The notes: generated from the sequence alone by a model not told the origin. A DNA stretch of 64,000 nucleotides from Auriscalpium vulgare (GCA_019915015.1 JAHBBC010000001.1:620001-684000); one strand, 5' to 3'; numbered from the stretch's first letter, positions 29,948-42,827 are shown. A program made the numbers and translations.

Positions 29948-31469
29948 TCATAGCGTCAGCTCTGACCAACGACGATACACAACAGATCTACACACCGCCT
30001 CGTATATGCGCTCAATCCACTGCAAGTTGCTGACCGAGTCTTGAGCATCGTACCAATGATGCGGCACACGCCCGCGGACCTTCTCCACGAACGCCTCAAA
30101 CTGGTACCTATAGCTAGCTCGGAAAGTCAGGCCAGCTGCAGCACCAGGCGGCCGTGCATCGAGGTCTATGACTCACCTCGTCCACCCGTCGTTCCCATAG
30201 ACCTTCTCCGTGCGCTTTTTGGTGACCCCACTCTCGTCCGTAGACTTCACCGCGATGTAGTGGTACAGCCACGGGCTCGAAAAGTTGAACAGCGTGACCT
30301 GTCCCCGCGTGCCTATGACACGCGCGGAGAGCTGCGGGAGCTGTGGAATGAACCCAAGGCGCGCGGGCAGGCGGAAGTGCGTCGCCATTGTGGCCGTGAT
30401 TTCGGACGGCGCCACGTCGGGGGATGCCGCGGACGGGGCTGGGGAGAGAGGAGGGAAGACGAGCGTCGCGGTAGCGCCCATATCGATCCTCGGGAACGCG
30501 GACGAAGTATCCGCGCTCGCGGTCACAACCCGCAAGGGGTCCGCGCCGGCGAGATAGCGCGCGACGGAGAGCGTGTAGCCTATCTTCACGATTAGCAAAT
30601 CTCGTTGAAACTTGAGAGCAAGGAGATGAGCTGCTCACAGCCCATATCCATGAGGGAGCCGCCGCCCAGGGCGTACGACATGCGGATGTCGCTGTCTTTA
30701 ATGAGCCCACTAGGAATCGCCAAATTCGCGTCTATGTGCGTAATGGCTCCAAGCTCGCCGCTATCGACAATCTCCTTCATGCGTTGCGTCGCGGGGTGGA
30801 AGCTGCACCGCCAGCCTGAGTGTCAGCATGTCGCAAAGAAAGAGGGCGATAAGGATACAGACCGGTAGTGGAGAGCCTCGAGCAAGACGAGGCCTTTCTT
30901 CTCGGCATACTCGAACATGCGCCGGGTCTCGTCGGCGGTGTCCGCGCTGGGCTTCTCTACGAGGACGTGCTTGCCTGCGGCGAGCGCCTTCATAGTCCAT
31001 TCATAGTGCAGGCCATTTGGGAGCTAAGAGCCTCGTCAGCGCCCGAGCTGGACGCGAGGGTGACAGAGACAGACGCACTGAGTTGTAGACAGCATCAATC
31101 TCTGGGTCATCCAGCAACTCTGCGCATGCCGTCGGTCAACATGTCTTTCGAACCGTGCACATCACGCACCTTGGTATGCGGCAGCCCCACCGTACGCCTT
31201 CGCTATGCCGTGCTTCTTCGCGAACGCATCCGCGCGCTTTTGGTCGCGCGCAGCGACAGCATGAACCACAGCGTCTGCATGGCTCTTCGCAGGAAGAATG
31301 AGCGCAATCGGTGCGATGGTTGCGGCCCCGAGAATGCCGAACTTGAGCGGGGCAGACGTGGGCTCCGGCTGGAGAGGGTAGAACACCTGTGAACTGCAAT
31401 CAGCGGTTCATCATGGGAGAGGCCGACGTGACGACATACGAGATACAGGCGTCTGAAGAGAGAGACCAT
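29948..31469 (-). CDS. Gfo/Idh/MocA-family NAD(P)-dependent oxidoreductase
   Basis: Probable cytosolic sugar or dihydrodiol dehydrogenase of the D-xylose 1-dehydrogenase/dimeric dihydrodiol dehydrogenase type. Exon 1 (31469-31440, MVSLFRRLYL) is spliced over a GTATGT...ACAG intron to VFYPLQPEP at 31386, so the start is the ATG at 31469. Rossmann start KFGILGAATIAPIAL, then AFAKKHGIAKAYGG, LPNGLHYEWTMKALAAG, and the family signature VLVEKPSADTADE. The C-terminal half has SYALGGGSLMDMG, IDMGATATLVFPP, SSPWLYHYIAVKSTDESGV and GRVPHHWYDAQDS. I take the TGA at 29948 as stop, though a last intron near GTGTGTAG is possible. No break seen. A partial copy lies at 25345-26023. Confidence 0.85.
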
Positions 31470-31889
31470 GGTGCAGAGGTGAGCTTTGAGACCGACTTCG
31501 AAGTTGATATAATAGTACTTATAGTCAGCCTGGGAGACTCACGCTACCGAAAGCAGTGGCGCGAACCTTGATGCTGCGAAGGCACATGCTCCGGTCGAGT
31601 ATGCTTCAGGATAGGCAAGCACGACTTTGGCGATGCTGGTGCTCCATCGGTATCATTGTACCAAGGTCAGATTATTCCCTCAACTCGCCAAGCTTTATCC
31701 CCGGTCATAATGTGCAGCTGGCACATTATATGTTGCTTGCGTACCTTTCTCATGATTCTTGACTGCTGACAGCGACCGGTGATGGAAGTAAGTACCCTCC
31801 GAGGCATCGAAGTACTGAACAGTGGCCGCACGGCGAAGTGCGAACGGGCCCGGGCCGCGCTTACGCAAGCGCGGCGGCACCTGCCGATG
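31470..31889. other. Intergenic stretch upstream of the oxidoreductase
   Basis: Nothing recognised on either strand beyond the probable promoter. Confidence 0.3.
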
Positions 31890-32260
31890 GGCTGTGAACG
31901 AGCTCGGCAGCGCACCTTCGACTTGGCGGTAACGAGGTCGTCGATTCCAGCAACTTGATGCGCTCGAAGAACATATTCTGCCCATAATTGCCGCAAGATT
32001 GAAAGGCGACTCGGATGTGCAGGGTGAACGCTTCAAATTCATTATAGATCGAGCAGTGGAAGATAGCGCGTGAGAAGATAACCGATAAGATAAGCTCAGA
32101 TCCGGACTCCGCGTTCGACATTTCAACCGTGACATTCAAGTTATTCCTCCGTTCCCTACGTATTGATTTTTCGCTCGGTCCAGCTACTACCAGCTAGCAT
32201 GCTCCTGCATGCTGCCACAACCGGACGAAGCTGGCACCTCTGCGTGTTGTGCGCCGACAT
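31890..32260. repeat. Dispersed repeat R, copy 2
   Basis: Shares with 2701-3014 and 48480-48845 the gcgcacctt, ggtcgtcgattccag, gataagataag and gctcctgcatgctg blocks, and continues into gcgtgttgtgcgccgac as does copy 3. Coding capacity not apparent. Confidence 0.55.
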
Positions 32261-32942
32261 CTTCACAGGCTCCAAGACAGCGCGCGCACGGCGCCTCGCA
32301 TCCATCGAGGCCGGGCGTTCCTCATTTTCTGGAATCTTGCACGACTTTCCAATATCACCATGTCGGTGGCAAAACCTGTACTCATGCATCAGCTACCGCT
32401 CGCCCCATCAGTGTCAATACATCAATAGAACAGGACCAACGACTTCCTGTTAGCTACCGTCACGACTCGGAAGACAGCCCCCGGGCCGCTGCACATTCAC
32501 ACACGTAAGACCTTCAAGCTTCAAGATCATTATGCATCCGAAGGTGATCAGAAGGCCCGTGAGGGTGTTGCTTTGGATATAACTCCAATGGGATAGTCGC
32601 GAAAGTGAGCGATGTGGGAGTGGACTCAGATCATGACGCTAACATCAATCATGTTGATCCTCCAATGCACGTAGGGTGTTTCCTTGCTCTTCTTTGCTCT
32701 GATTCGAGGCCCCCGCGGCTTTTGAGCATTGTACCGGTGCGCTCTTCCTCTTCCGAACTTGTTTTACCCATTGATACTCATGAACTGCGCGCATCGTTCC
32801 GCAGCCCGGGCAGACGCTGCGACAGACGGAGCCCGGGACTCTGCATATTTACTGCACGTGGAACGAGGTTGATCTCGTCCAGAGTTGTTACCTTAAGTAC
32901 TGGGCGGCCGCACTCAGTGACCTACAGCAGCAGCAGTCGGCA
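32261..32942. other. Upstream region of the ICMT-like gene
   Basis: No gene recognised; a CT-rich tract precedes the start at 32943 and may be the core promoter. Confidence 0.3.
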
Positions 32943-33735
32943 ATGTCATCCTCCCCCCTGCACATACTACCTCACCCTCAGGTCCAGCTTGTGGGACTCG
33001 CCATCTCGGCTGTTTGTTTCTACATCTCAGTCACCCCTCCCGTGCCCCCTCCCAGCGCTTGCGACCGCGTATACTACAAGCAGACGTTCGACAGGGTCGT
33101 GCGGCCCCTCACATTCACATGCAAGGTTCGAGTTTCTCCTACTAAAGCGTGTTGACGTGTCCGACGTATAACGCCAGGTCTTTCTAATCACACTTCTTGT
33201 GTGCGAGGCCATGGCCATCGCGGCCATGTCTTACCCACGTCCCATTTCGCATCTCGTCACGTCGACGGTCTGCCCTGCCAGAGGGCTCGACCTTGCAGAT
33301 GCAAAGCCCTTTCTGCGGCCGGAGTTCGCCGCAGGGGCGTTCTTGCTCGCGGTCGGTACCTATCTCAGGGTGCAGTGCTATCGTGCACTCGGAAACCTTT
33401 TCACCTACGAAGTAACATTGCGTCCTTCTCATCAACTCGTTACCAGCGGCCCCTACAGCTACGTACGGCACCCCAGTTATACCGCATTCTTTCTGTGCCT
33501 GGGCGGATACCTCATGATACTCTTTTCCCGCGGGGGATGGGTTCGCCAGTGCGGCATTATGCAGACGCCGTTGGGCTTCATCATTGGCGTATTTTGTCTC
33601 ATCGGCGTGTTTATAGTGATGTCTTTGTGGAAGAGAGGGGCGGTCGAAGACGATAGTTTGAAGAAAGAATTCGGTGAATCTTGGTGTGTTTACCGTAGCA
33701 GTGTTCCATTTAGCTTTATTCCTGGTATCTACTAA
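32943..33735 (+). CDS. Isoprenylcysteine carboxyl methyltransferase-like membrane enzyme 1
   Basis: Two exons, 32943-33125 and 33178-33735 (GTTCGA...GCCAG intron), 246 residues. Hydrophobic helices in the N-terminal half (LVGLAISAVCFYISVTPP) are followed by the family's hallmark: RVQCYRALGNLFTYEVTLR, HQLVTSGPYSYVRHPSYTAF and LKKEFGESWCVYR, ending FIPGIY. The GPYxYVRHPSY plus Glu/Trp tail bind S-adenosylmethionine in ICMT. True ICMTs methylate the C-terminal prenyl-cysteine of CaaX proteins at the ER. Basidiomycetes carry several paralogues of this short type with unknown substrates. A paralogue with the same ending lies at 50786-51524. Confidence 0.88.
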
Positions 33736-34972
33736 ATCATTTTATCTTGTGTATTTATTCTGAATATGATCACTGTACTGCATATCGAACTAGCGAATCA
33801 TCGTGCTCCCTGGTCGGAAGCGCCCGCGGACCGCGGCGGTGCGGCGGCGGCGGCTGTCCGCAGCCGCCAGCCAGTGCGCGCTTTGCTGAGTCCTCCACGA
33901 CGACGACAACGTAGCGTCCAGTCCACGCCGCTGCACTGTGCACATCAGTGGCCACTCAAGTCCCAAACCGCGGACGCCAATAGACTGAGTAATTGAGGCG
34001 AGGGTGGGATTGGGAACAGGGTGTGAGCTTGGGCGCAAGACTGGTGAGCGGCGTAGACTCGGCTTGTTGAACTTGCTGACCTCGTTGCCAGTTTAGCTAC
34101 ACGCTGTCAATATGCATCCGCGTGTATGTCCTCGCGCTGTTCCGACCGATCGCCCATGCTGTCGCCGACCAGCCCACCCACAACCTACGCCGCGTCTTCT
34201 CGACACCCCACGCGCCCTCGCTTCGATCACATCGCCAGTAACCTTCCTGGTCGCGTGCAACCGGATGTCTAATAATATATGCAGAGGACGAGCAGCCGTG
34301 TCTCCGCCGGTACCGACTACTGTAACCATCTAAGGTTTGCATGGACTCTCAATCACCTGTGTGTTGAAATGCTCGTGGCGCAATCAAGATCAAGACCTAT
34401 TCTTTTGGTAAGTACCGAGACTGCCTTCTTCAAATCAAAGCTCACGCTGCGGCATGTGCACCCCAGCGGGTAATGCTACCGATGCCCACGCGAAGGACAC
34501 AGGCTGCCATATGCAGTTCTCGGATGGCTAGGAACCCTTTCCATTACAGCGCCTACAATCCATGCCAGAGATGTGATTCTGTGCGGCGCTCTGTGAATAC
34601 GCCGGCGTTTCTGAGCGGCACTCTGTGAGTACGCCGGTGTTGTCACGTCCAAGCGCCTCAAGGGAGGACCCCAGAGCACGTCCGGTGTCGCCGAGAACAA
34701 GCTGTTCTTGATGTGGCGCCCTTCGCCGAAATGCCCTTTCGACAAGGCTCTGTTCTGAGGCAGCGGCGGCGTGACGGTGACTGTTCTCAATGATCGCGGG
34801 GTCCTCGTGAAGCGCTCGAGAAGTTCCGCGCGCCTAGCTGCTGCCTCGTTGTGGCGGGCAGCACGGTTGGTCAATTCCATTCACGGGGCTTCGCTTTCCT
34901 CGCTGACGCGTCCTTCGTCCGTTTCCCCCACATAGTCGCGGTGACCCTGTCCGTCTACCCTACGCTCTGCCC
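33736..34972. other. Intergenic stretch between the ICMT-like and MFS genes
   Basis: Nothing I can name. A GC-rich patch with cgg repeats lies at 33822-33862. A direct repeat of about 23 bp (cggcactctgtgagtacgccgg type) lies at 34590-34640. A minus-strand reading of 134 codons with an ATG at 34880 (MELTNRAARHNEAAARRAEL) faces away from the MFS start 93 bp off; it could be a small hypothetical gene, but evidence is poor. Confidence 0.35.
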
Positions 34973-37083
34973 ATGGAGGAGGATCGACAGCTCGACCGCG
35001 ACGTGGGCGTTGCACCGGCCTCTGCGGTAACGACCGTAACACCCAGGCGGGGCGCTGATTTTTGGCTTGTCTTCATAGCAAATTTGTCGGTAGACTTGCT
35101 CTCCGCGCTTGATCTAGTGAGTCGCTCTCTTCTCACTATGTGCCTTATATCTGACTATCTGAAAGACGGCGGTCCCCACCGCACTTCCGACCATCGTCCA
35201 GCACCTTCATGGAAGCGACTTCATCTGGGCCGGCGGCGCGTACACGGTCGCTGCAACATCTGTCCTTCCACTTGTCGGCGGTCTTGTGTCCGTCGTTGGC
35301 CGCAAGCCGGTCTTGTTGACATTCATATTCATCTTCGCATCGGGGTCCGCCGTCGCAGGCGCTGCGCAGAGTATGTCAATGCTCATCGCGGGCAGAGGTA
35401 AACACCACAAGTTTATGCAGTGACCATCTTCTGACGCTTGGATACCATTTGATCTCTTGCAGCGCTTCAAGGTGTCGGCGGCGGAGGATGCTTGGCTGTG
35501 ACCGAAATCGTCTACGCGGACATGATCCCCTTACCTGAGCGTGGCAAGTTCCAGGGTATCACCGCATCGTACGTATCCCGCATCTTGCTTTCGGCTCACT
35601 GACCAATGAGCAGCGTAGAGTCTGGGCACTGGCATGGTACGAGCCCATGTGCACTTTGAGGGCGCTCGCCATGCTCACAATCCTCCAGCGCCGTAGGTCC
35701 TCCTGTCGGTGGCGCTTTCGCAAACTCGGGAGCTTGGCGGTGGCTGTTCTTCTTGAACCTCCCGATCTGTGCAATCGCGGCTGGGCTGGTGTCCGTTTTT
35801 CTTCGTGTCAACGCCCCGAAGACGACTTGGAGGGAGAAATTCTCGCGTATGGATTGGATGTGAGTCACCCAACATATTCTCTGGATACATCTTCTTCGAG
35901 GACTCATTAGCACATAGTGGAAACGCTCTGATCATCGGAAGCACCATCAGCCTTATGATCGCACTCATATGGGGAGGTATCCGCTTCCCCTGGGTCAGCG
36001 CACATATCTTGGTGCCAGTTATCATCGGGAGCGTCGGGATTGTCGTCTTTTTCGTGGTTGAAGCACTGCGTCCGCCATGGATGAAGGAGCCGACGGTATG
36101 GCTCGCATACTCATTTTGAGCTCTGCCACTGAAACCCTATCTAGGTACCGAGATTCGCTTTCACCAGCCGAACAACTTTGAGCGGGTAAGTATGTCCAAC
36201 TACTCGTTCGTAGTTCTCTTTTCATCGAATTATATGGCAGATATCTAGGCACCTTCTTTCACGGTATCGTCTCTCTGACGGCAATTTGTGCGTACTCATG
36301 CCTACACTTTCTGCGCCGTTCTGATCTCTGCTACCAGACTACCTTCCCGTATATTTTCAAGCATGCAAGGGCGCGTCAGCTGTCGGCTCCGGCGTAGACA
36401 TGTTCGGCCTCTCCTTCACCGTGCCGACATTTGCCATCGCATGCGGGCTTTCGGTGCAGATCGTCGACCGCTACAGGCCACAGAACTACATTGGTTGGGC
36501 CCTCATCATCATCGGATTCGGCATTTTGTCCCTCCTTGACGAGAACAGCACCCGCGCTCAGTACATCGGCTATCAGGTACCGCTCGGCGCAGGGCTGGGG
36601 ATCGTGTGGCTCAGCACGCAATTTCCGATCCTTGCCCCACTCCCGTTCTCGAACAACGCGCATGCGCTGGCTTTCTTCACATTCATACGGTGCTTTGCGC
36701 AGGTTAGTTTCTTCTCGAGTCCTGTCTCGAAAAACCTATTCTAATTCGCTTAACAGGGCTGGGGCGTAGCGATCGGCGGCATAATCCTGCAAAACACGCT
36801 GCACAGACGTCTGCCTGCGTCCTTCTTGGCATCCTTCCCCGAAGGCGTCGCCATCATATACGCAGTCATTCCGGCCATTGGACAGCTCGCGGAACCCGAA
36901 CGCTCTGAAGTGCGAGCGGCGTTCGCGGATAGCTTGAAGTTGGCGTGGCGAGTCATGATTGGTTTCTCAGCAGCAGGGCTTCTCACCACGGCCCTGATGC
37001 GGGAGGAGAAGCTGCGGAAGGTTTTGGACAGCACCTGGGGACTGAAGGAGAAGGAGGCGGGGGAAAAGGGCGAAGTGGCATGA
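34973..37083 (+). CDS. MFS drug-efflux-type transporter (14-helix DHA type)
   Basis: Proton-driven exporter of the plasma membrane. ATG at 34973 (MEEDRQLDRDVGVAPASAVT), then a first helix FWLVFIANLSVDLLSALDL. After several short introns: IVQHLHGSDFIWAGGAYTVA, the motif-A-like GGLVSVVGRKPVLL between helices 2 and 3, ALQGVGGGGCLAVTEIVYAD, VGGAFANSGSWRWLFFLNLP (motif C region and helix 6) and FSRMDWIGNALIIGS. The C-terminal half has YLGTFFHGIVSLTAI, DRYRPQNYIGWALIIIGFG, STQFPILAPLPFSNNAHALA and GWGVAIGGIILQNTL, ending in a charged tail at 37083. I followed the splices at GAT/TGG-AT|T (about 35860-35918) and at ACG|GTACCG, and found the frame intact. Wording fits fungal multidrug/toxin pumps; the substrate is unknown. 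A fragment of it or of a sister gene lies at 26024-26200. Confidence 0.88.
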
Positions 37084-37382
37084 ATGTTCGACAAGTCTGA
37101 TATTTCTACCACTTCTGTAGTACTGTCAAGTTGGGCTACGCTATATTTTTATGTTAAGAAGCGCAGCCCGACTGTCAAGAGTCAAGCTTGACTAGACAAG
37201 TACGGAGTCGAGTAGCATATTAATGGGCGCGGGCCGGGTGGGCCGTTGCGGGCCAAGGCAAATTACTAGTGACTTGTGACCGTCTTCCGACTCGTGCTCG
37301 TCTAGTACTACTTCTTCAGCATTGATTCAGTTCATCTTCGAGCGCGCTGGCACTCTCACCCTCCGAGCCGGCTTCTTGAAGC
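37084..37382. other. Downstream region of the MFS gene
   Basis: No gene seen. Confidence 0.3.
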
Positions 37383-37896
37383 GCCAGTCTCGACCACATC
37401 CTGGGAGCCCGATAGGGAGTACATGGGAGAGACCACACTGTCCAGAACCTCAGGTGATAGATGCCACCACCGACGCCGCTACCATCTTCTCACCGTGCTC
37501 CTGCTTCCCAATGTACATGCGGTTCGTCATCATCATTGTGTCCCCCGGAGTTGCGATGAGGTTGCGATCATCCTATCGTCACGGTCACTCATTTTTCCAT
37601 CCACAACTTGGGGGACGCACGATCGAACATTCTCCGCGACAGCTCGTCAAACGCCGACTACTTAGATGCAATCAACAGCGCCTTATGGATCCCGGGCCTG
37701 TAGGTTTGAGGCGTCCTGGATAGGATACCCTTCCAGCCCTCGGAAGACGTTGAAGTTTCCGATGTCCCCTGTGGGTGGGATATCGGCGCACTCATAACAC
37801 TCGAGTGAGCACGACCTGATGGCGCGCGCGCGATCCTTCCTACAAAATCACCCTTACGACTGCAGCCTCCGAAAACCTGCGGCACTCCATTGTAAC

Positions 37897-40118
37897 ATGG
37901 AGTTCAAGTTCTCATCGAGTTGTGTGTCAGCTTTCAATCCTTCGCTCCAATTTGGCCTGCTCTTAGCAGGGCTGGTGAGTCATCGGACCGTCTCTAGTAG
38001 CAGGGCTGATGCGATGCCGATTTTGTCTAGCTGACCTGGGTTGCACTGCACTGCAAGGCAGTCCGGGGCGACCATGCAGCTCTAGTCTATGTTCTTGCCT
38101 TTGTGGCAACCTACGCCAGCGCCTCTCGTCTCGAGAGCAACGTCTGCGAGACGCCCTCACTCTTTTCCATCCTCATCTTCGGCGTGTACACGGTTTCGGC
38201 CCTGACGTTCACCGTACTGTACCGTCTGTCCCCATTCCATCCCCTCGCAGGATACCCCGGTCCGCAGCATTGGTGGATCAGCAGTCTCTGGTTGACGTAT
38301 ATATCCTTCCGAGGCAGGCGACACCTGGTCCTTGACGAGCTACACAGACAGTATGGACCCTTCGTGCGTATTGGTAAGTGACTCGTCATTCGGCTTTGTG
38401 CTCGATCCGACGAAGCTGACTGTGCGATCGTAGGCCCGAATACCCTCAGCATCAATTCGCCTAGTGCCATGTCTCTCTATTCCTCTTCGACTTCGATCAA
38501 GAGCGACTCGTATTTAACGCCTGGACACGTTCCCGGCGTCTCGCTGTTCTTCAAGCAGCCTACGGAGAAATTACACAGTGCGCGCAAGCGTGTCTGGGCA
38601 AATCTCTTCTCTGCCGCCGGGTACGTCTTCATATCTGTGATCCTGATATATTGACTGACCGCGTCGCTACAGTGTGGCGCAGCTGTATCCTGTGCTTGAG
38701 AACCGGACGTGGGAGCTTATGCACTGTCTGGAACGGAGGCAGAGTCTGAGCGACACCGGCACGTTGAACTTGACCGAATGTTTCTACCACTGGTCGTATG
38801 ACCTCATGGTAAGCATTCACAGTAGCGTCAGGAATTTTAGTGACAACATATATCCAGGGTGATATGGTGTTCGGAGGTAGCAGCGAGTTGGTGAGCATCA
38901 AATACGCCCGCGACGCTCTTCACGCTTACTGACGATGGACGTAGGAGCTCATGAAAGTTGGCGACCGTCTGAATCTCATTCACGGAGGGAAAATGGCAAC
39001 CGTCATTTTGGACAGGTACCTTATCTGCGCTCAAGTCAAGCGAAATCTGATTTGTTTTGGCATAGTGCTGGTCAGTCTCCATGGCTCATGGATATCCTCT
39101 GGCACATCCCTGTAGGCAAAGACATGCACGAACTCCAGAAGCGCGCAGCCGACATGGTGCGCACGCGCTTGAACGTGGTAAAGCCGCAGGCTCTGCGGGA
39201 CCTCATGTCTTACCTGGTACAATTATCCTGTGTATCCATACCGCTCTATTGGTTGAGATTCTTGTCTAGATTGAAGCTGGCAATATTCCTCAAGAAGACT
39301 TGGAATTAGATGCTGTTATAGCAATTCAAGCTGGTAGGCGTTGACTATTCTACGGTGCGCTTACACTGACATGTTATTGGAAGGCTCCGATAATACGTCG
39401 ATCACCATGGGTCTGGCATTCTACTTCATGCTATCCGAACCCGAAACCCTCGACACACTCCGCAGTGAGCTGGAAAAGGCCTTTCCGGATCCCACAGGAG
39501 CCCTCCCTCCGGCAGAGCTTGCCGCCCTCCCCTATCTCAATGCGGTGGTGAACGAGGCGCTACGACTGGGTTCCCCGTTCTTCGTTCCACGAATCGTTCC
39601 ATCCGGAGGCATAACGATCGACGGTCGCTTCATACCAGAGGACAGCATCGTCGCCATTGCGGCGTACTCTCAGCAAACCAGCTCCGACAACTTCTTCCCC
39701 GATCCTATGGTAAGACATATCAGCGATATTACTTGCGCGCGTCTGAAATGTGCTCTTCGTAGCGCTACCGTCCACTGCGCTGGTTACAGGACGGGCTGGG
39801 CCCAGATACGAAGGCAAACATGTCGGTTCTGGCATCGTTTTCTACAGGTATAGCACACCTTCAGCGTCCTTGCAACGCCACTAACGACCCACACCAGGTA
39901 CTCACGCTTGCATAGCGAAGGCTTTCGCATACCAAGAGATGCGCTACGTGATTGCGCGGCTGGTCCTTGCCTACGACATGTCCCTGTCCGATTCTTTCGA
40001 TATCAAGGCCTTCCGCGACGGCATTCTGAATATGCGGACGACGTTCCTGGAGAAGAACCTCCTTGTTTCCGTGAAGAGACGGCCTGGAGTTAGTCTCAGT
40101 ACGTTCAAGCGCGATTGA
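37897..40118 (+). CDS. Cytochrome P450 monooxygenase (intact copy)
   Basis: Haem-thiolate oxygenase anchored in the ER. ATG at 37897 (MEFKFSSSCVSAFNPSLQFG) opens hydrophobic N-terminal segments. A proline-rich hinge follows (LSPFHPLAGYPGP), then WLTYISFRGRRHLVLDELHR and YGPFVRIGPNTLSINSP (two early P450 beta segments). C-helix: KLHSARKRVWANLFSAAGV. I-helix: GSDNTS (Asp codon 39389-39391). K-helix ExxR in VVNEALRLGSPF, then PRIVPSGGITIDGRFIPEDS. Haem loop: FSTGTHACIAKAFAYQEMRY with the Cys codon at 39909-39911. Ends KRD-TGA at 40118. I followed all splices between these blocks and found no break. The family number cannot be given by eye. Confidence 0.9.
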
Positions 40119-41690
40119 TTGTGGAGGATTTAATTGTATCTATGACTTCTCGACTGTCGCTGTGCGATATAACACACTCTGCGTTCACGGTGTCCGCAGC
40201 GATTGCGTGGCTCTCTTCACAGCGCAGCACCTCCCGGGGCGTGATTGCAGGTGTGAGCCAGTCGGGTTAAAGGCGCAAACGCCACGACGCCTCGAATTTC
40301 ATTGCAATCATCACATTGACGCGGGCATGCATTCCCGTTCGGCAACTACACTGAGCTGTATGTACACGCAACTACAGCAACACAGATGGCCAATAATGTT
40401 GGAGAAAGCGAGGCGGGGACCTGTTTGGTAAGGATGGCCTACAGTAACAGACAGGGTCGGACGAGAATTCTGTTGCCACCGTGAACATGGAGTGATGACA
40501 TCTCAGTGAGACTACATGGGCCCGGGTACCATCAGCCACAGTGCCGAACAGAGGCTGCGGACGTACGTACCGGATCTGCCCCGCATGCGTCCGTAAAATG
40601 TGAATGCACACGCCCGGCTTCGAATCAGAATAGAACGTCAGGTGGCACCCACGGCAGCTGATATCTACAGCTTGAACGCACGTAAGATTGGGATCGCAAT
40701 GCGATCAAGCGGCGAAGGGAAGGGTGCTGCCGTCTATCGTGGACTGAAGAGAAGTGGGTTTGATGTAGTAGTCTCCTTGGCTGACATTACCCACAGTAGA
40801 CAGTCGTTCTGTTGTGTAAGGGTTTGAGGGGGTGACAAACTGAGCAAAGCTTAAGCACCGCTGGAGAATGGTGGAAGCTGGAGACGCGCACCTGGTCACG
40901 CGCAACGATCTTATCGAGAGGGAATGAAACTTGAAGCCGAGGATGACGCGGGTCGATACCCAAGTTGTACCACGGCGCAAGGATGCCCGCAAGAATCCTG
41001 ACTTAGTACTTGGTGAGACTCGTATGCCGCATTACCCGACTCGCATAGAGCACACGTATCCATCGAATTGACTGTCCCCTCGTTTCTGATCATCTTCATG
41101 TAAATAGGACGGACCAAGACAGCTTCAATGCGGCGCATCAGTCCTTCACGCGTGGAATCCAGCAGGCGCTGAGCATTGTGAAAAACCGCTACTTATAGCT
41201 GAACGGAGCGCCCGTCCTTGAGCGCGACGGTACATCGCAAGCTGTCGTTGCGGCATGTTCGGAGCTTTGACACTGCGGCGAGCGATGGTGAGAAGAGTGA
41301 TGGTGGGAGCGTACCACAATGTCGACGGCGCCAGATGATCATATGGCGAGCAGATTTATTCTCCATCCCCCTAACAATGGTCCGACAAGCCAGTGCGGCT
41401 CGAAGACATAGCGGACCCAGTTGACTCCAAGAGAAGCGGTTGTAGAACGCGCATGCGCGAAACCAATGGCCATGAGGATAACATGATGCTATCACTCGCC
41501 CACGTCCCTCAGCGCCCCAGGCCTTCACATTACTGCGGTGGCCGGGGACCGCCAGTGAAATGGCTTCCCAAACTCAAACAGCAGGACTTGACGCGTGCCA
41601 ATAGCCCGAAGCCGGCGGCCGTATGAGATAGTGTGGATGATGGTCGCGATCGAGGTCAAGCTCGTGAGCGCCAGCACCATCACATAACAG
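40119..41690. other. Duplicated sequence downstream of the P450, decayed
   Basis: Present again at 60791-61880. Minus-strand pieces such as RIEAVLVRPIYMKMIRNEGT (near 41100) and LQSTIDGSTLPFAA (near 40720) look like exon relics and the latter recurs in the second copy, but frames are broken and I cannot name the family. Confidence 0.4.
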
Positions 41691-41994
41691 TTACCAGATT
41701 TTGTAGTGTATTCTAAGTCATAAATACGAACACTTATCGATTATCCCCCCGCTTTCGGAGTCGCTTCCGAGTCAGCTTTGCTTTGAATGGGTGAATCCCT
41801 TCTGCCTTTCCACTTCAAGCTTCACGACTTGTACATGCTTAACTTGCTGCGCTGGCGGCCATGGCGGCTCAACGAACAGGCTACGAAGGCTAGACCGAGA
41901 CTCGGGGGGTGCCGCCTGTAGTACAGGCGCCGAGACTACTTAAGTATAGCTGCATCACGGTAGCGTACTGTCACCTACCCTCTCCAGTGCAACC

Positions 41995-42827
41995 ATGGCT
42001 TCCTCAGCAGGTGTCTTCGACATTCGCAAGCAGGTACGCGGTGCTATCGCGTGGTGCTCAGGACTTGGCTCACTCCATTGCTTTCGCAGCTTGCATTCTA
42101 TGGCGCGTATCATGCCAACCCTACCAATATCTTGATCCACGTCGTCTGCGTCCCGATCATCGCATGGTGCGTCTCACAGGCCAGCTCAGCGAGCAGACAC
42201 GTCCTGACGGTCGCGGCTCAGGACGTTCAAGGTCTTCCTGGCGGACGTTCCGACACCCTCCTTCGTGCCAAAAGTCCACTACACATTCAACGAGTATTTG
42301 GCCTTTGACCTCAACTGGTCTGTCCTATTTGCCGCCACGTATTTGGTTTACTACTACGCTCTGGAGCCGGTTGCCGCTGTAAGCCGACACCCTCGGCTCT
42401 TGCTCCTTGTCTGACGCCGCCTTCATCCACAGGCCCTGTATACTCCGCAGTGGATCTTGTCGACATTGAGCGCGGCGGCCTTCTCCAAGACCGGAGATCA
42501 CGTCAAAATTGCGGCTGTCGCGCATGGAGTGGCCTGGATCGCCCAGTTCATAGGACACGGCGTTGCGGAGGGTCGTGCTCCGGCGCTCCTGGACAACTTG
42601 CTGGGAGGTGCGTTAGAATCTTTTGTCTGTCGCTGTAACCGAGCGTTGATGTATCCTGTCTGGTACCAGCCGTCGTTCTCGCGCCGTTCTTCGTCCATCT
42701 GGAGATACTGTTCACTTTGGGCTACAGGCCTGAGATGCACAAGCAGCTCAAGAACGACGTTGGAAAGGAGATCCTCCGCATCAAGACGATCGAGGGTGAC
42801 AAGAAGAGGGCTAAGAAGGAGCTGTGA
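41995..42827 (+). CDS. Mpo1-like / DUF962 membrane protein (fatty-acid alpha-oxidation dioxygenase type)
   Basis: Relative of yeast Mpo1 (YGL010w), an ER Fe(II) dioxygenase that shortens 2-hydroxypalmitic acid made from phytosphingosine. ATG at 41995 (MASSAGVFDIRKQ), then after short introns LAFYGAYHANPTNILIHVVC, VFLADVPTPSFVPKVHYTFN, EYLAFDLNWSVLFAATYLVY, ALYTPQWILS and VAHGVAWIAQFIGHGVAEGR, then APALLDNLLG and FFVHLEILFTLGYRPEMHKQ, ending KKRAKKEL. The His residues in YHANPTN..H and in AHGVAW..QF.GHG..E.R match the metal-binding pattern of the family. Five exons, none broken. A conserved housekeeping type gene between the duplicated blocks. Confidence 0.88.

Larger units (their letters stand above)
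37383..41690. repeat. Segmental duplication, unit 1 (contains the intact P450)
   Basis: Matches 58112-61880 in the same orientation, starting at the catcctgggagcccg wording and running through the P450 and about 1.5 kb beyond it (aatagcccgaagccg, then the gtcaagct...accacataac end). Identity looks high in exons and lower between genes. The part before the P450 (37383-37896) follows a reductase-gene remnant in unit 2 but has no start of it here. Confidence 0.8.

Noticed and set aside
30114..30710. 198-codon minus-strand ORF and 184-codon plus-strand ORF
   Set aside because: Both overlap the real oxidoreductase exons in other frames and lack family wording.
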